Shown in pieces: positions 36,555-45,768 of a stretch of DNA of 64,000 nucleotides. Position numbers and translations under genes: made by a program. Positions within the stretch are counted from its first letter, which is position 1, and every line of letters starts with the position of its first letter. The stretch lies in assembly GCF_035920445.1 (NCBI RefSeq), contig NZ_CP109162.1, forward strand, positions 6,882,001 through 6,946,000, given 5' to 3'. Under the pieces are notes generated by a model. The model saw only the letters and a list, made by a program, of their open reading frames with translations, was not told the origin of the DNA and did no database searches. This stretch comes from Nocardia sp. NBC_01730 (GTDB lineage Bacteria > Actinomycetota > Actinomycetes > Mycobacteriales > Mycobacteriaceae).

Positions 36555-37208
36555 TCAGAACTCGAGGTCCGACCAAGGGATGTGGATCGGGAACGGGAAG
36601 TCGATGTCTATGCCGTCGGAATCTTTGGGTGCCCACTTACCGGTCAGGAGGTAGTTGGCCGGGTGCAGCGGGTGCACACCGGGTGGAAGCTGGCCGTGGG
36701 TGGTCTCCAGTGCGAAGGCGTGGACCATCGCGATGGCGCTCTTCTCGCGCTCCAGCGTCACCTCCCAGTACCAGGGGATACCCGCCTTGGCATAACGCGC
36801 CTTTTGTTCCTCCATGTCGGTCTGCGTGTTCGACGGAGACAGTACTTCGCCGACCAGCAGGACATCGGCGGCGCGAAGATCCTGGTACGCGTCCCCAAGG
36901 CAGCGGCTTATCAGGAAGTCCGGCGTCACGAAATCGGACTTTCCGGATCGGCCGAAGAATACGTTTGTTTCCGTGTGGACTCGCCAGCACTGCTGCGGGT
37001 CTGCGGCCATCTCCTCGCGGGCGCACCGGCGCAGACCACTCCAAAGGAGGTTGGTGAACTCCTGATGTTCGGCAGGCCCCCGCCGTAGCCAGACAACCCG
37101 CCCGTTCCACAGTTCGATCTGCCCGGCAATCTCCTTGGGCAGCTGCTCGAGCTCCTCCCAGGTCATGAACTCGGGGAGGGCCGGCCGATCGACTCGCGGA
37201 CTCGACAT
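36555..37208 (-). CDS. Uma2-family nuclease-like protein, second copy
   Basis: 217 residues. IAGQIELWNGRVVWLRRG, FVTPDFLISR and LLVGEVLSPSNTQTDMEEQK are the Uma2/DUF820 core in parts; the usual RPD is TPD, and the active-site Glu and downstream Lys are kept. Predicted PD-(D/E)XK nuclease of unknown role. It is only distantly similar to the copy at 25624, so this is not a recent duplication. Confidence 0.88.
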   Translation of the reverse strand: MSSPRVDRPALPEFMTWEELEQLPKEIAGQIELWNGRVVWLRRGPAEHQEFTNLLWSGLRRCAREEMAADPQQCWRVHTETNVFFGRSGKSDFVTPDFLISRCLGDAYQDLRAADVLLVGEVLSPSNTQTDMEEQKARYAKAGIPWYWEVTLEREKSAIAMVHAFALETTHGQLPPGVHPLHPANYLLTGKWAPKDSDGIDIDFPFPIHIPWSDLEF

Positions 37209-37273
37209 GGTGTCATGGTAGTCGCGAGCGGCGACATCCTCTGGCTTGCTCTTACGAAAATGTGGCGGGCAGA

Positions 37274-37645
37274 TCAGGGTCGGACTCCGGGAGGCGCGTC
37301 GTAGCCCAAAGCCTCGCGGAGGAACGTCATCGCGGTGGCAGCATCGGGGTCTTCGGTGTACGGGCGTGACGCGGCTTTTACCTGGTGCTGTGCGTCCGAT
37401 TGAGCGCGCTGGATTGTCTCAAGGAGCACTCGCGCGAGCCGGTCTTCGCCAAGCCGGAGCGCCTGTGGCGTGAGCCGCAGATCGGTGACTTTGCCGTGCG
37501 CATCGACCGAAACGCTCAGCTCGCCCTTACGGGAGCCCGCGCGAACCGCGATCCGCGCGAGAGCCTGCTGCAAGGCGTAATTCTTGCGCCGCAATTCTGC
37601 TGCGGCACGACGCTGCTCTACGTTCCATCGGTCCAAATAATCCAC
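37274..37645 (-). CDS. YbaB/EbfC-like protein
   Basis: 123 residues. ELSVSVDAHGKVTDLRLTPQ followed by a long helix is the YbaB/EbfC pattern, with a helical N-terminus. It lies downstream of the colicin E3-like toxin and its immunity gene on the same strand, so it may be the last gene of that T7SS operon. Confidence 0.75.
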   Translation of the reverse strand: MDYLDRWNVEQRRAAAELRRKNYALQQALARIAVRAGSRKGELSVSVDAHGKVTDLRLTPQALRLGEDRLARVLLETIQRAQSDAQHQVKAASRPYTEDPDAATAMTFLREALGYDAPPGVRP

Positions 37646-37756
37646 GACGACTCCTGAAGATTGTTCTGTTCGAATGCGCTGACTCGCACTACTCTCGGCA
37701 GGGGCCGATCTGGTAGTCGCATGCGTGGTCTATCGTCAACGGATTGCCAATATACT

Positions 37757-37996
37757 TCAGTCGCTTGCGAAGCCAACCTCGTAATCGAGCGAATTGTCCG
37801 GCATGAACGGCTCGGAGATATAGTCGGCAAATTCTCCGAGCTTCGTCACAGGAACATCGTGCTGAGCGGCCTCCACGGGATACTCGCTGTCGTCGAGATT
37901 CAGCAGTCTTTTCAGCGTCGGTCCGTCCATCCCCCGAAGAATGTATTCCTGAACTAACAGGCCAGAATTCTTGTCGAATGCCCCTAAGTGCCACAT
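37757..37996 (-). CDS. Candidate immunity protein for the E3-like rRNase toxin
   Basis: 79 residues, acidic. It begins directly after the toxin stop codon with no gap. Size and pattern recall colicin E3 immunity (84 residues): AFDKNSGLLVQEY at the start compares with WFDKSTEDFKGEEY in Im3, and both end with an aromatic beta-hairpin segment (LDYEVGF here, EYFVSFDY in Im3). Colicin E3 immunity binds and blocks the rRNase domain. Alternatively it belongs to an unrelated immunity family. Confidence 0.72.
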   Translation of the reverse strand: MWHLGAFDKNSGLLVQEYILRGMDGPTLKRLLNLDDSEYPVEAAQHDVPVTKLGEFADYISEPFMPDNSLDYEVGFASD

Positions 37997-39205
37997 CTAT
38001 TTTCCCTCGGGTTTTCGTGTGCGGTCAGGCGGCTTTGTCTGCTCGCCCGTCTTCGGGTCATACTCTCCTAGATGCTTTCCATTCTTACTGTACTTCTCGA
38101 CGGCGCCATGCTGATAATCCCATTCATAGATGTTTCCCTCATCGTCCACCCATCGTTTCCGTCGACCCATACTCTTCGCCCACTTGGCCTTGGGAAACGC
38201 CGGTAGATCCTTGGGTGCGGGCTGATAGTGCCAGTTGTTTCCACCTGCGTTCGTGCTGGCATTGAACTGGGTGGGGTTGGCCTCGAGGAGGGGTTGTAGT
38301 TCGGTGGCCACGCCGATGACTGCCGCGCCTGCGGCGACGGTGACTCCTGTTGCGACCGCGGCGGCGGCGTCGAACGCGATGAGTACGGTGACGACGGCGG
38401 CACCGGCCGCGCTGCCCGTGGCGGTTGTCGTCGCTACGGCACCCGTTCCGGCGGTGAAGAAGCCGACCAGGCCGCCCGCGATCAGGCCGATGCCGAGCGC
38501 TCCCGCAAGGATGGCGAGGATCTTGTGGTGCGCGTCCTCGATCTGCTGTGCCCAATCGTCACATGCGCCGCCGAGACTTTCGTATTGCGTCGCGACGTTC
38601 TCGACGCTCGTGAACACCGCGTCCATCTGGGCAAGAGCCTGTGGCAGCTCGTCCGACGCAATTTCCTCGAGGTTCAACCACGCCGGTCCGGTTCCGTCAC
38701 TCGCATTGCGTAGCCCTGCAGCCGCGTCTCTCCATGCCTTCCCGAGCCTCCTCAGCTTGTCGGGGTCTCCGTTCGGCCAGGTGTGCCCTTGCAGCCAGCT
38801 GCTGATCAGGCTCCAGCCGAATGGTGGGTCGGTGTCACCGCCGAATGCGCCCTTGAATGTCGGCGCAGCAGCGGTCGCAAGGACCGCGGGGGCGGGGTCC
38901 GGCGTTTCTGGAGGTGTCTTGTTGAGTTTCTCGGTATTGACATGATTGACAGCGGTGAAGGCAAGCAGGTCGTGTAACTTGCCGAACGCGTTGACGATAT
39001 TCGTTCCAGCCGCAACGCCGTTGAACGCGGCCGGGTCGTAACTGTTCGTCCAGGTGCGTCCGGCGCTGTCGCTTCCCGCGCAGGCCCAGTCTTTGTCGAG
39101 GGCCCCGGCGAGGGTCTTGATGACAGCATCGGCGCTGTTGCGGGCGGTTTCGTACAGTGCAGCGGCGCTGTCAAGGACGCCAGGGTCCATGGTGATGGGC
39201 GCCAT
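37997..39205 (-). CDS. T7SS polymorphic toxin with colicin E3-like 16S rRNase domain
   Basis: 402 residues from ATG 39205, coupled to the upstream stop (TGATG); a GTG at 39214 is an alternative. Residues ~1-235 are helical WXG-type (two bundles, DKDWACAG and a second ~150-235). Residues ~236-305 are hydrophobic and Gly/Ala-rich, probably membrane-inserting. The last ~75 residues align with the colicin E3 cytotoxic domain: RRKRW, IYEWDYQHGAVEKY, HLGEYDPKTGEQ. Catalytic Asp, His, Glu and Arg (E3 D510, H513, E517, R545) are kept as D363, H366, E370 and R397; E515 is Ala. It should cut 16S rRNA at the decoding centre. Two WXG100 genes precede it and an immunity gene follows. Confidence 0.9.
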   Translation of the reverse strand: MAPITMDPGVLDSAAALYETARNSADAVIKTLAGALDKDWACAGSDSAGRTWTNSYDPAAFNGVAAGTNIVNAFGKLHDLLAFTAVNHVNTEKLNKTPPETPDPAPAVLATAAAPTFKGAFGGDTDPPFGWSLISSWLQGHTWPNGDPDKLRRLGKAWRDAAAGLRNASDGTGPAWLNLEEIASDELPQALAQMDAVFTSVENVATQYESLGGACDDWAQQIEDAHHKILAILAGALGIGLIAGGLVGFFTAGTGAVATTTATGSAAGAAVVTVLIAFDAAAAVATGVTVAAGAAVIGVATELQPLLEANPTQFNASTNAGGNNWHYQPAPKDLPAFPKAKWAKSMGRRKRWVDDEGNIYEWDYQHGAVEKYSKNGKHLGEYDPKTGEQTKPPDRTRKPEGK

Positions 39206-39495
39206 CAGGGCCACATTCGCTGGTTGTGAGCTACGTTGGCCAGGTACCGGTCGCGCGCGGCTCGGGCAGCGGTTTCGAGGTCCGCCAGCGCCGACTTCAT
39301 GTCGTTCATCTCTCGATGCCAGGTGTCATGCTTTGTCCGGTGTGCTTCGGCGGCGCTGCCTTCCCACTCGATATGCAGCGCGGCGACTTCACGCTCGACG
39401 TCGGCGATGCGTTGCTCGATTTGCTGGCCGATTTGTCGGGCCTTCTCGACAAGAGCCAGAATCCGTTCGGTATCCGCAACGTAGGCTGGCATCAC
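39205..39495 (-). CDS. WXG100 protein (EsxB-like)
   Basis: 96 residues, two helices around IEWEGSAAEAH (the WxG turn). It overlaps the preceding WXG100 gene by four bases and the toxin start by one. It should pair with that protein as a heterodimer that leads the toxin to the ESX machinery. Confidence 0.9.
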   Translation of the reverse strand: MMPAYVADTERILALVEKARQIGQQIEQRIADVEREVAALHIEWEGSAAEAHRTKHDTWHREMNDMKSALADLETAARAARDRYLANVAHNQRMWP

Positions 39496-39803
39496 AGATT
39501 GTCTAGGTTGAACTGAACATAGGTGATGGCGCTCGCATTGCTGTCGTCGGTCTTCGTGTACCGGTCAGCGGCCTGATGTACCAACGCCGCGTCGTCGCTC
39601 AGAGCGGTGGCGACCTTTCGAGCGGAATCCACCCACTCGGTCCACAATGCGGCATGTGTATCGGCCGCCGCACCGATCCAGTCGGCGGACATGAGGGTGT
39701 CGGCTTCCTTGCGCAGCGCCTCGATGTCGTCCCCGAACTCGGTCGCCCTTGCCGTCATCCGGTCCGCTGCGGCGTGCATCTGTGCGGGATCGCTGTGCAC
39801 CAT
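39492..39803 (-). CDS. WXG100 protein (EsxA-like)
   Basis: 103 residues with the turn DWIGAAADTHAALW (W-x-G) between two helices, as in ESAT-6-like proteins. First gene of the minus-strand toxin operon, starting 309 bp from rpsH in the opposite direction. Confidence 0.9.
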   Translation of the reverse strand: MVHSDPAQMHAAADRMTARATEFGDDIEALRKEADTLMSADWIGAAADTHAALWTEWVDSARKVATALSDDAALVHQAADRYTKTDDSNASAITYVQFNLDNL

Positions 39804-40112
39804 GCGACGTTATCACGAACGCACACAAGCGATCTGCTGTTTCACGGCGGACCGGGAACGGGTGCCGCGCATCGGGCGAGGGCGGCCCGACCGGGCCGGA
39901 TTTGGCTGCTAGCTGCGCGTTGCCTACACTAGAGCGGTTGCCTGGGCGCCTCCATGTCCGCATGCGTACGGTTCGCCCGGGCGATCGAACCTCATCCGGT
40001 CGGCAAATGTCGGCCGGACCATCCGAATTGTTGTAGGCCCACCGCCGCACATGCCGACGTGCGTGTCGGCGCTGTATGGGAACCGCAGCAAGAAAGGTGT
40101 CTAGGTCGAGCC
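39804..40112. other. Divergent region: toxin-operon and rpsH promoters, rpsH leader
   Basis: 309 bp containing the rpsH promoter (39902-39930) and a leader of about 175 bases. The toxin operon on the minus strand must also be transcribed from here. No coding region is seen. Confidence 0.6.
39902..39930 (+). promoter_or_regulatory. Ribosomal-protein promoter P(rpsH)
   Basis: TTGGCT at 39902-39907 and TACACT at 39925-39930, 17 bp apart. From the -10 onward 21 of 22 bases equal those at the rplN promoter (CCTACACTAGA, CGGTTGCCTG), so the second spc segment has its own dedicated growth-type promoter. Confidence 0.75.
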
Positions 40113-40511
40113 ATGACCATGACCGATCCGATCGCAGACTTCCTGACCCGTCTGCGCAACGCCAACTCGGCGTACCACGATCAGGTGAAGGCTCCGCACT
40201 CGAAGCTCAAGGCGAACATCGCCGAGATCCTCAAGCGCGAGGGCTACATCGCCGACTACCGGACCGAGGACGCGAACGTGGGCAAGACCCTCGTCGTCGA
40301 CCTCAAATACGGCCCGAGCCGTGAGCGCAGCTTGCAGGGTGTGCGACGCGTCTCGAAGCCGGGTCTGCGTGTGTACGCGAAATCCACCAATCTGCCCAAG
40401 GTGCTCGGCGGCCTCGGCGTGGCGATCATCTCCACGTCCACCGGCCTGCTGACCGACAAGCAGGCGGCCAAGCAGCGCGTGGGCGGCGAAGTCCTCGCTT
40501 ACGTCTGGTAA
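40113..40511 (+). CDS. rpsH: 30S ribosomal protein S8
   Basis: 132 residues from ATG 40113; a longer upstream frame is leader sequence. [15 protein letters not shown] and the C-terminal GGEVLAYVW identify uS8, which binds helix 21 of 16S rRNA and in E. coli represses the spc operon. It begins the second spc segment, 14.6 kb after rpsN. Confidence 0.99.
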   Translation: MTMTDPIADFLTRLRNANSAYHDQVKAPHSKLKANIAEILKREGYIADYRTEDANVGKTLVVDLKYGPSRERSLQGVRRVSKPGLRVYAKSTNLPKVLGGLGVAIISTSTGLLTDKQAAKQRVGGEVLAYVW

Positions 40512-40526
40512 GGGAGGTCAGGACAA

Positions 40527-41066
40527 ATGTCGCGTATTGGTAAGAAGCCCATCGCAATTCCGGCCGGCGTCGACGTCACCGTCGACGGCCAGGATGTGGC
40601 GGTGAAGGGGCCTAAGGGCGCCCTCTCGCTGACCATCGCCGAGCCGATCACCGTCGCCAAGGGCGAGGACGGCCAGCTCGAGGTCGCCCGTCCGGACGAC
40701 GAGCGCCGCAGCCGCTCGCTGCACGGCCTCACCCGCACCCTCGTGTCGAACATGATCGTCGGTGTGACCCAGGGCTACGAGAAGAAGATGGAAATCTTCG
40801 GCGTCGGTTACCGTGTGGCGCTCAAGGGGCAGAACCTCGAGTTCGCCCTCGGTTACAGCCACCCGGTGCCGATCGAGGCGCCCGAGGGCATCACGTTCGC
40901 GGTGGAATCGCCCACCAAGTTCTCCGTGTCCGGAATCGACAAGCAGAAGGTCGGCCAGATTTCGGCGGTCATCCACGGTCTGCGCAAGCCCGACCCGTAC
41001 AAGGGCAAGGGCATCCGCTACGCAGGCGAGGTCGTTCGCCGCAAGGTCGGAAAGACGGGTAAGTGA
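40527..41066 (+). CDS. rplF: 50S ribosomal protein L6
   Basis: 179 residues, full-length uL6 ([40 protein letters not shown]). It binds 23S rRNA near the sarcin-ricin loop. It is in canonical order, with an AAGGGAGG site upstream. Confidence 0.99.
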   Translation: MSRIGKKPIAIPAGVDVTVDGQDVAVKGPKGALSLTIAEPITVAKGEDGQLEVARPDDERRSRSLHGLTRTLVSNMIVGVTQGYEKKMEIFGVGYRVALKGQNLEFALGYSHPVPIEAPEGITFAVESPTKFSVSGIDKQKVGQISAVIHGLRKPDPYKGKGIRYAGEVVRRKVGKTGK

Positions 41067-41068
41067 TC

Positions 41069-41476
41069 ATGGCGCAAACCGAAAACCAGAAGATCAAGCG
41101 CATCCCGCGTGGCAAAGATGTCTCGACCACGCGCCGTCTGTCGAAGGTGCGCCGTCACTTCCGCCTGCGCAAGAAGGTCGCCGGCACCACCGAGCGTCCC
41201 CGCCTGGTGGTCAACCGCTCCGCGCGTCACCTGCACGCGCAACTGGTCGACGACTCGATCGGCAAGACCATCGCCGCCGCCTCGACCGTCGAGGCCGACG
41301 TGCGTGCGCTCGACGGCGACAAGTCGGCCAAGGGCAAGAAGGTCGGCCAGCTGCTGGCCGAACGTGCCAAGGCCGCCGGTGTCGAGGCCGTCGTGTTCGA
41401 CCGTGGTGGTCACGACTACCACGGCCGGATCGCCGCCCTGGCCGATGCCGCTCGCGAAGGTGGGTTGAAGTTCTGA
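41069..41476 (+). CDS. rplR: 50S ribosomal protein L18
   Basis: 135 residues from ATG 41069, two bases after the rplF stop. [20 protein letters not shown] and the C-terminal [18 protein letters not shown] identify uL18, which binds 5S rRNA. Confidence 0.98.
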   Translation: MAQTENQKIKRIPRGKDVSTTRRLSKVRRHFRLRKKVAGTTERPRLVVNRSARHLHAQLVDDSIGKTIAAASTVEADVRALDGDKSAKGKKVGQLLAERAKAAGVEAVVFDRGGHDYHGRIAALADAAREGGLKF

Positions 41477-41519
41477 TGACCACACTGCTCAAGACTCGAA
41501 TTAACGGAAGGAACGTCTG

Positions 41520-42182
41520 ATGCCGGGACGTCAGAGGCGTGACGGCGGAAGCGGACCCGCCGGACAGAATGGCAGCGCCCCCGAGGGTGGCCGCGGCGAC
41601 CGTCGCGGTGGTGGCGGCGACCGTCGTGGCGGCGGTGACCGCCGCGACAACGCCGCCGAGAAGAACCAGCTCGAGCGGGTCGTCGCGATCAACCGTGTCT
41701 CCAAGGTCGTGAAGGGTGGTCGTCGCTTCAGCTTCACCGCCCTCGTGATCGTCGGTGACGGCAACGGTCTGGTCGGAGTCGGCTACGGCAAGGCCAAGGA
41801 AGTTCCCGCGGCCATCCAGAAGGGTGTCGAGGAGGCTCGCAAGGGCTTCTTCCGCGTCCCGATGATCGGCAGCACCATCACCCATCCGGTACAGGGCGAG
41901 GCGGCGGCCGGTGTGGTCATGCTGCGCCCGGCCTCTCCTGGTACCGGTGTGATCGCCGGTGGTGCGGCGCGTGCCGTGCTGGAATGCGCTGGCATTCATG
42001 ACATTCTGGCGAAGTCGCTCGGTAGTGACAACGCCATCAACGTTGTGCACGCGACCGTTGCCGCGCTCAAGATGCTGCAGCGTCCGGAAGAGGTCGCGGC
42101 TCGCCGTGGCCTGCCGCTCGAGGACGTTGCCCCTGCGGGCATGCTGCGTGCGCGCGCTCAGGCAGCGGGAGGTGCCAGGTAA
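41520..42182 (+). CDS. rpsE: 30S ribosomal protein S5
   Basis: 220 residues. A Gly/Arg/Asp-rich N-terminal extension ([16 protein letters not shown]), common in actinobacterial S5, precedes the conserved uS5 body ([20 protein letters not shown]). It helps decoding accuracy and translocation. Its stop overlaps the rpmD start. Confidence 0.99.
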   Translation: MPGRQRRDGGSGPAGQNGSAPEGGRGDRRGGGGDRRGGGDRRDNAAEKNQLERVVAINRVSKVVKGGRRFSFTALVIVGDGNGLVGVGYGKAKEVPAAIQKGVEEARKGFFRVPMIGSTITHPVQGEAAAGVVMLRPASPGTGVIAGGAARAVLECAGIHDILAKSLGSDNAINVVHATVAALKMLQRPEEVAARRGLPLEDVAPAGMLRARAQAAGGAR

Positions 42183-42379
42183 TGGCAGATCTCAAGGTGA
42201 CCCAGATCAAGAGCACGATCGGCGCCAAGAAGAACCAGCGTGAGAGCCTGCGCACGCTCGGTCTGCGCAAGATCCGGCAGACCGTGGTTCGTGAGGACAC
42301 CCCTCAGAACCGTGGCCTGATCAACGTCGTGCGCCACCTCGTGACCGTTGAAGAAGTCGGGCAGGAAGGTTCACGATGA
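42182..42379 (+). CDS. rpmD: 50S ribosomal protein L30
   Basis: 65 residues, typical uL30 ([20 protein letters not shown]). It overlaps rpsE by one base and rplO by four (ATGA). Confidence 0.98.
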   Translation: MADLKVTQIKSTIGAKKNQRESLRTLGLRKIRQTVVREDTPQNRGLINVVRHLVTVEEVGQEGSR

Positions 42380-42819
42380 CCATCAAGTTGCATCACCTGC
42401 GTCCGGCTCCCGGCGCCAAGACCGAGAAGACCCGGGTGGGTCGCGGTGAAGGCTCCAAGGGCAAGACCGCGGGCCGTGGTACCAAGGGCACCAAGGCACG
42501 CAAGAACGTCCCGGCCGCCTTCGAGGGCGGGCAGATGCCGATCCACATGCGGCTGCCCAAGCTCAAGGGCTTCACGAACCGATTCCGCACGGAATACCAG
42601 GTCGTGAACGTCGGCGCGATCGCCAAGCTGTTCCCCGAAGGGGGCGAGGTCGGCAAGGCCGAGCTGGTCGCCGCCGGTGCGGTTCGCAAGAACCAGCTGG
42701 TCAAGGTGCTCGGCGACGGTGAGATCGGCGTCGCGGTGCAGGTGACCGTGGACAAGGTCACCGGTTCCGCGAAGGAGAAGATCACCGCGGCCGGTGGCAC
42801 CGTCACCGAGCTGGGCTGA
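42376..42819 (+). CDS. rplO: 50S ribosomal protein L15
   Basis: 147 residues. The Gly/Lys-rich N-terminus ([20 protein letters not shown]) and [18 protein letters not shown] identify uL15, a late-assembly protein. It is the last ribosomal gene before secY. Confidence 0.99.
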   Translation: MTIKLHHLRPAPGAKTEKTRVGRGEGSKGKTAGRGTKGTKARKNVPAAFEGGQMPIHMRLPKLKGFTNRFRTEYQVVNVGAIAKLFPEGGEVGKAELVAAGAVRKNQLVKVLGDGEIGVAVQVTVDKVTGSAKEKITAAGGTVTELG

Positions 42820-42833
42820 CGGTACTCTGCAAG

Positions 42834-42873
42834 CAGTGGCATCGGATGAGTGAAGGCTCGTCCGATGCCACTG
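42834..42873 (+). terminator. Hairpin between rplO and secY
   Basis: A 17-bp stem with one mismatch (CAGTGGCATCGGA... with ...TCCGATGCCACTG) and a 6-base loop, followed by weakly T-rich sequence. It probably attenuates or ends ribosomal-protein transcription, leaving secY to a promoter in 42880-42990. Confidence 0.65.
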
Positions 42874-42998
42874 TTAGAGTTCAATTGTTGTCTGCCAAAG
42901 CCTCGTCATGGTTTTCGGCGTCCCTCCTGAGCGGAATCAGGGAACTGGACATCGCTGAAATATCCATGTCATGACCATGTCGTTCGCCAGGAGGATCA

Positions 42999-44321
42999 GT
43001 GCTTTCCGCCTTCGTATCGGCCTTCCGGACTCCGGACTTACGGCGGAAGATTCTCTTCACGCTGGGGTTGATCGCGTTGTACCGTGCCGGTGCTTCGCTG
43101 CCGTCCCCCGGCGTCGACTACAAGGCGGTCCAGGAGTGCATCGACCTGGTCTCCGGCGGTGAGTCCGCCGGTATCTACCAGCTGATCAACCTTTTCTCCG
43201 GTGGTGCGCTGCTGCAGTTGTCGGTCTTCGCGATCGGCATCATGCCCTACATCACCGCGAGCATCATCATCCAGCTGCTCACCGTCGTCATCCCGCGGTT
43301 CGAGGAATTGCGCAAGGAAGGCCAATCCGGCCAGAACAAGATGACGCAGTACACCCGATATCTATCGGTGGCGTTGGCCATTTTGCAGGCGACCGGTCTT
43401 GTCGCGCTCGCGGCCCGCGGCCAGCTGCTGCAGGGCTGCCAAAAGGACATCCTTGCCAATACCAGCGTCTTCGGCATGATCGTCATCGTTCTCGTGATGA
43501 CGGCGGGCGCGTCGCTGGTCATGTGGTTCGGCGAACAGATCACCGAGCGCGGTATCGGCAACGGTATGTCGCTGCTGATCTTCGCCGGCATCGCAGCGCG
43601 CATTCCGACCGAGGGCAAGTCGATCCTGGACAGCCGTGGCGGCCTGGTGTTCGGCCTGGTGTGTGTCGCTGCCATGGCGATCATCACCGCCGTGATCTTC
43701 GTCGAGCAGGGCCAGCGCCGGATCCCGGTCCAGTACGCCAAGCGTGTGGTGGGGCGGAAGATGTATGGCGGCTCGTCGACCTACCTGCCATTGAAGGTGA
43801 ACCAGGCGGGCGTCATCCCGGTGATCTTCGCGTCGTCGCTGCTGTACCTGCCCAACCTGGTGGCGCAGCTGACCTCGTCGCAGAACAATCCGGACCCGAG
43901 CTGGTGGCAGAACATCATCCAGAAATATCTGGTGAATCCGGGGAACCCGGTCTATATCGCGATCTATTTCGGTCTGATCGTGTTCTTCACCTACTTCTAC
44001 GTCGCGATCACCTTCAATCCGGAGGAACGCGCCGACGAGATGAAGAAGTTCGGCGGCTTCATCCCGGGGTACCGGCCCGGTAAGCCGACCGCCGACTATC
44101 TCAACTTCGTCCTGAGCCGCATCACCCTCCCCGGCTCCATCTACCTCGGTCTGGTCGCGGTGCTGCCGAACCTGTTCCTCGACATCGGTTCCTCCGGTGG
44201 CCCCCAGAACCTTCCGTTCGGCGGTACCGCGGTGCTGATCATGGTGAGTGTCGGTTTGGACACCGTGAAGCAGATCGAGAGCCAGCTGATGAATCGAAAT
44301 TACGAAGGGTTCCTCAAGTGA
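42999..44321 (+). CDS. secY: Preprotein translocase subunit SecY
   Basis: 440 residues, ten hydrophobic segments, the full SecY family length. [11 protein letters not shown] and [20 protein letters not shown] are conserved SecY loops. It forms the protein-conducting channel with SecE and SecG. The GTG start has AGGAGG upstream. It overlaps adk by four bases. Confidence 0.99.
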   Translation: MLSAFVSAFRTPDLRRKILFTLGLIALYRAGASLPSPGVDYKAVQECIDLVSGGESAGIYQLINLFSGGALLQLSVFAIGIMPYITASIIIQLLTVVIPRFEELRKEGQSGQNKMTQYTRYLSVALAILQATGLVALAARGQLLQGCQKDILANTSVFGMIVIVLVMTAGASLVMWFGEQITERGIGNGMSLLIFAGIAARIPTEGKSILDSRGGLVFGLVCVAAMAIITAVIFVEQGQRRIPVQYAKRVVGRKMYGGSSTYLPLKVNQAGVIPVIFASSLLYLPNLVAQLTSSQNNPDPSWWQNIIQKYLVNPGNPVYIAIYFGLIVFFTYFYVAITFNPEERADEMKKFGGFIPGYRPGKPTADYLNFVLSRITLPGSIYLGLVAVLPNLFLDIGSSGGPQNLPFGGTAVLIMVSVGLDTVKQIESQLMNRNYEGFLK

Positions 44322-44863
44322 GAGTTGTACTGCTCGGTCCGCCGGGTGCCGGCAAAGGCACCCAGGCCGTCCTGCTGTCGGAGAAGCTGGGCGTCCCGCA
44401 CATCTCGACCGGGGACCTGTTCCGCGCGAATATCAGCCAGCAGACTTCGCTGGGGCGCGAAGCGCAGAAGTACATGGACGCGGGCGATCTCGTGCCGAGC
44501 GATGTGACCAACCGCATGGTCGAGGCGCGGGTCAACGAGCCCGACGCCGTCAACGGTTTCGTGCTGGACGGCTACCCGCGTACGGTCGACCAGGCCGACG
44601 CGCTGGAGAAGATTCTCAAGGACATGGACACCAAGCTCGACGCGGTGCTGTGTTTCGTCGTGCCGGAAGACACGGTGGTGGGACGGATGCTCGCCCGTGG
44701 CCGCGCCGACGACAACGAGAGCGTGATCCGCAACCGGCTCCGGGTGTACCGCGACGAGACCGAGCCGCTGCTGGAGCACTACGACGGGCTGGTCGTCACG
44801 GTGGACGGCGTCGGCGATGTCGACGAGGTCAACGCGCGGGCGCTGCGCGCGCTGGGCCACTGA
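44318..44863 (+). CDS. adk: Adenylate kinase
   Basis: 181 residues, the short actinobacterial form with a short LID. The P-loop GPPGAGKGT is at 7-15, and the AMP-binding [11 protein letters not shown] and LARGRADDN follow. It interconverts ATP, ADP and AMP. The secY-adk-map order is standard. Confidence 0.99.
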   Translation: MRVVLLGPPGAGKGTQAVLLSEKLGVPHISTGDLFRANISQQTSLGREAQKYMDAGDLVPSDVTNRMVEARVNEPDAVNGFVLDGYPRTVDQADALEKILKDMDTKLDAVLCFVVPEDTVVGRMLARGRADDNESVIRNRLRVYRDETEPLLEHYDGLVVTVDGVGDVDEVNARALRALGH

Positions 44864-44893
44864 TGTCGCTCGGGCTGGAGCGCTGAGGCCGGG

Positions 44894-45691
44894 ATGGTCT
44901 TCCACCGCAAGAAGAAGGTCGTGCCATTCCGCACGGCAGGTGAACTGGATGCCATGGCGGCGGCGGGCGCGATCGTCGGCCGTGCCCTGGTCGCCGTGCG
45001 CGCGGCCGCCAAGCCAGGGGCATCCACCCTGGAGCTGGACGAGGTCGCCGAACAGGTGATCCGAGATGCGGGCGCGGTCCCGTCGTTCAAGGGCTACCAC
45101 GGATTCCCCGCGTCCATCTGTGCGTCGGTGAACGACCGTGTGGTGCACGGGATTCCGAGTGCCGAGGAGATCCTCGCCGAGGGCGATCTGGTCTCCATCG
45201 ACTGCGGCGCGATCCTCGACGGCTGGCACGGTGATTCGGCCTGGACCTTCGGCATCGGCACGATCATCGAGGCCGACCGGTTGCTCAGCGAGGCGACCAA
45301 GGTGTCGATGGAGGCCGGTATCGAGGCAATGGTGCCCGGTAACCGGCTCACCGACGTCTCGCACGCCATCGAGCTGGGCACCCGCGCCGCCGAGAAGACA
45401 CACGGACGTGGCTACGGCATCGTCGACGGCTACGGTGGTCACGCCATCGGCCGGGAGATGCACCTCGACCCTTTCCTCGCCAACGAAGGTGAGCCGGGTA
45501 GGGGCCCGAAACTCGTGGTGGGATCGGTCCTCGCGATCGAGCCGATGCTCACTCTCGGCACCACCCAGACCAAGGTCCTCGACGACGACTGGACCGTGGT
45601 CACGCTCGACGGCAGTCGTGCGGCACATTGGGAGCACACCGTCGCCGTCACCGAGGACGGCCCCAGGATCCTCACCCTCCGCCCGGAGTAG
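44894..45691 (+). CDS. map: Methionine aminopeptidase, type I
   Basis: 265 residues. Metal ligands are visible as Asp in [11 protein letters not shown] and GDSAWTF, His in [12 protein letters not shown], Glu in AIEPML and Glu in the [12 protein letters not shown] segment; the substrate His is in SFKGYHGFP. It removes the initiator Met from nascent proteins. It starts 30 bp after adk. Confidence 0.98.
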   Translation: MVFHRKKKVVPFRTAGELDAMAAAGAIVGRALVAVRAAAKPGASTLELDEVAEQVIRDAGAVPSFKGYHGFPASICASVNDRVVHGIPSAEEILAEGDLVSIDCGAILDGWHGDSAWTFGIGTIIEADRLLSEATKVSMEAGIEAMVPGNRLTDVSHAIELGTRAAEKTHGRGYGIVDGYGGHAIGREMHLDPFLANEGEPGRGPKLVVGSVLAIEPMLTLGTTQTKVLDDDWTVVTLDGSRAAHWEHTVAVTEDGPRILTLRPE

Positions 45692-45726
45692 ACGCTGCCA
45701 GCGGACTGGCATCAATTGTTACACAA

Positions 45727-45760
45727 CCTGCAGTGGTACCATTTTCCGTACCACTGCAGG
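45727..45760. promoter_or_regulatory. Palindromic operator of yefM-yoeB
   Basis: CCTGCAGTGGTAC and its exact complement GTACCACTGCAGG are separated by 8 bases (CATTTTCC), ending 8 bp before the yefM start codon. YefM-family antitoxins bind such palindromes to autorepress, with YoeB as corepressor. Confidence 0.85.
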
Positions 45761-45768
45761 GAGATGAC

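Noticed and set aside
36091..36636. Minus-strand frame with a faint ankyrin-like stretch
   Set aside because: Only one repeat-like segment in an Arg-rich frame that crosses a pseudogene; insufficient for a gene call.
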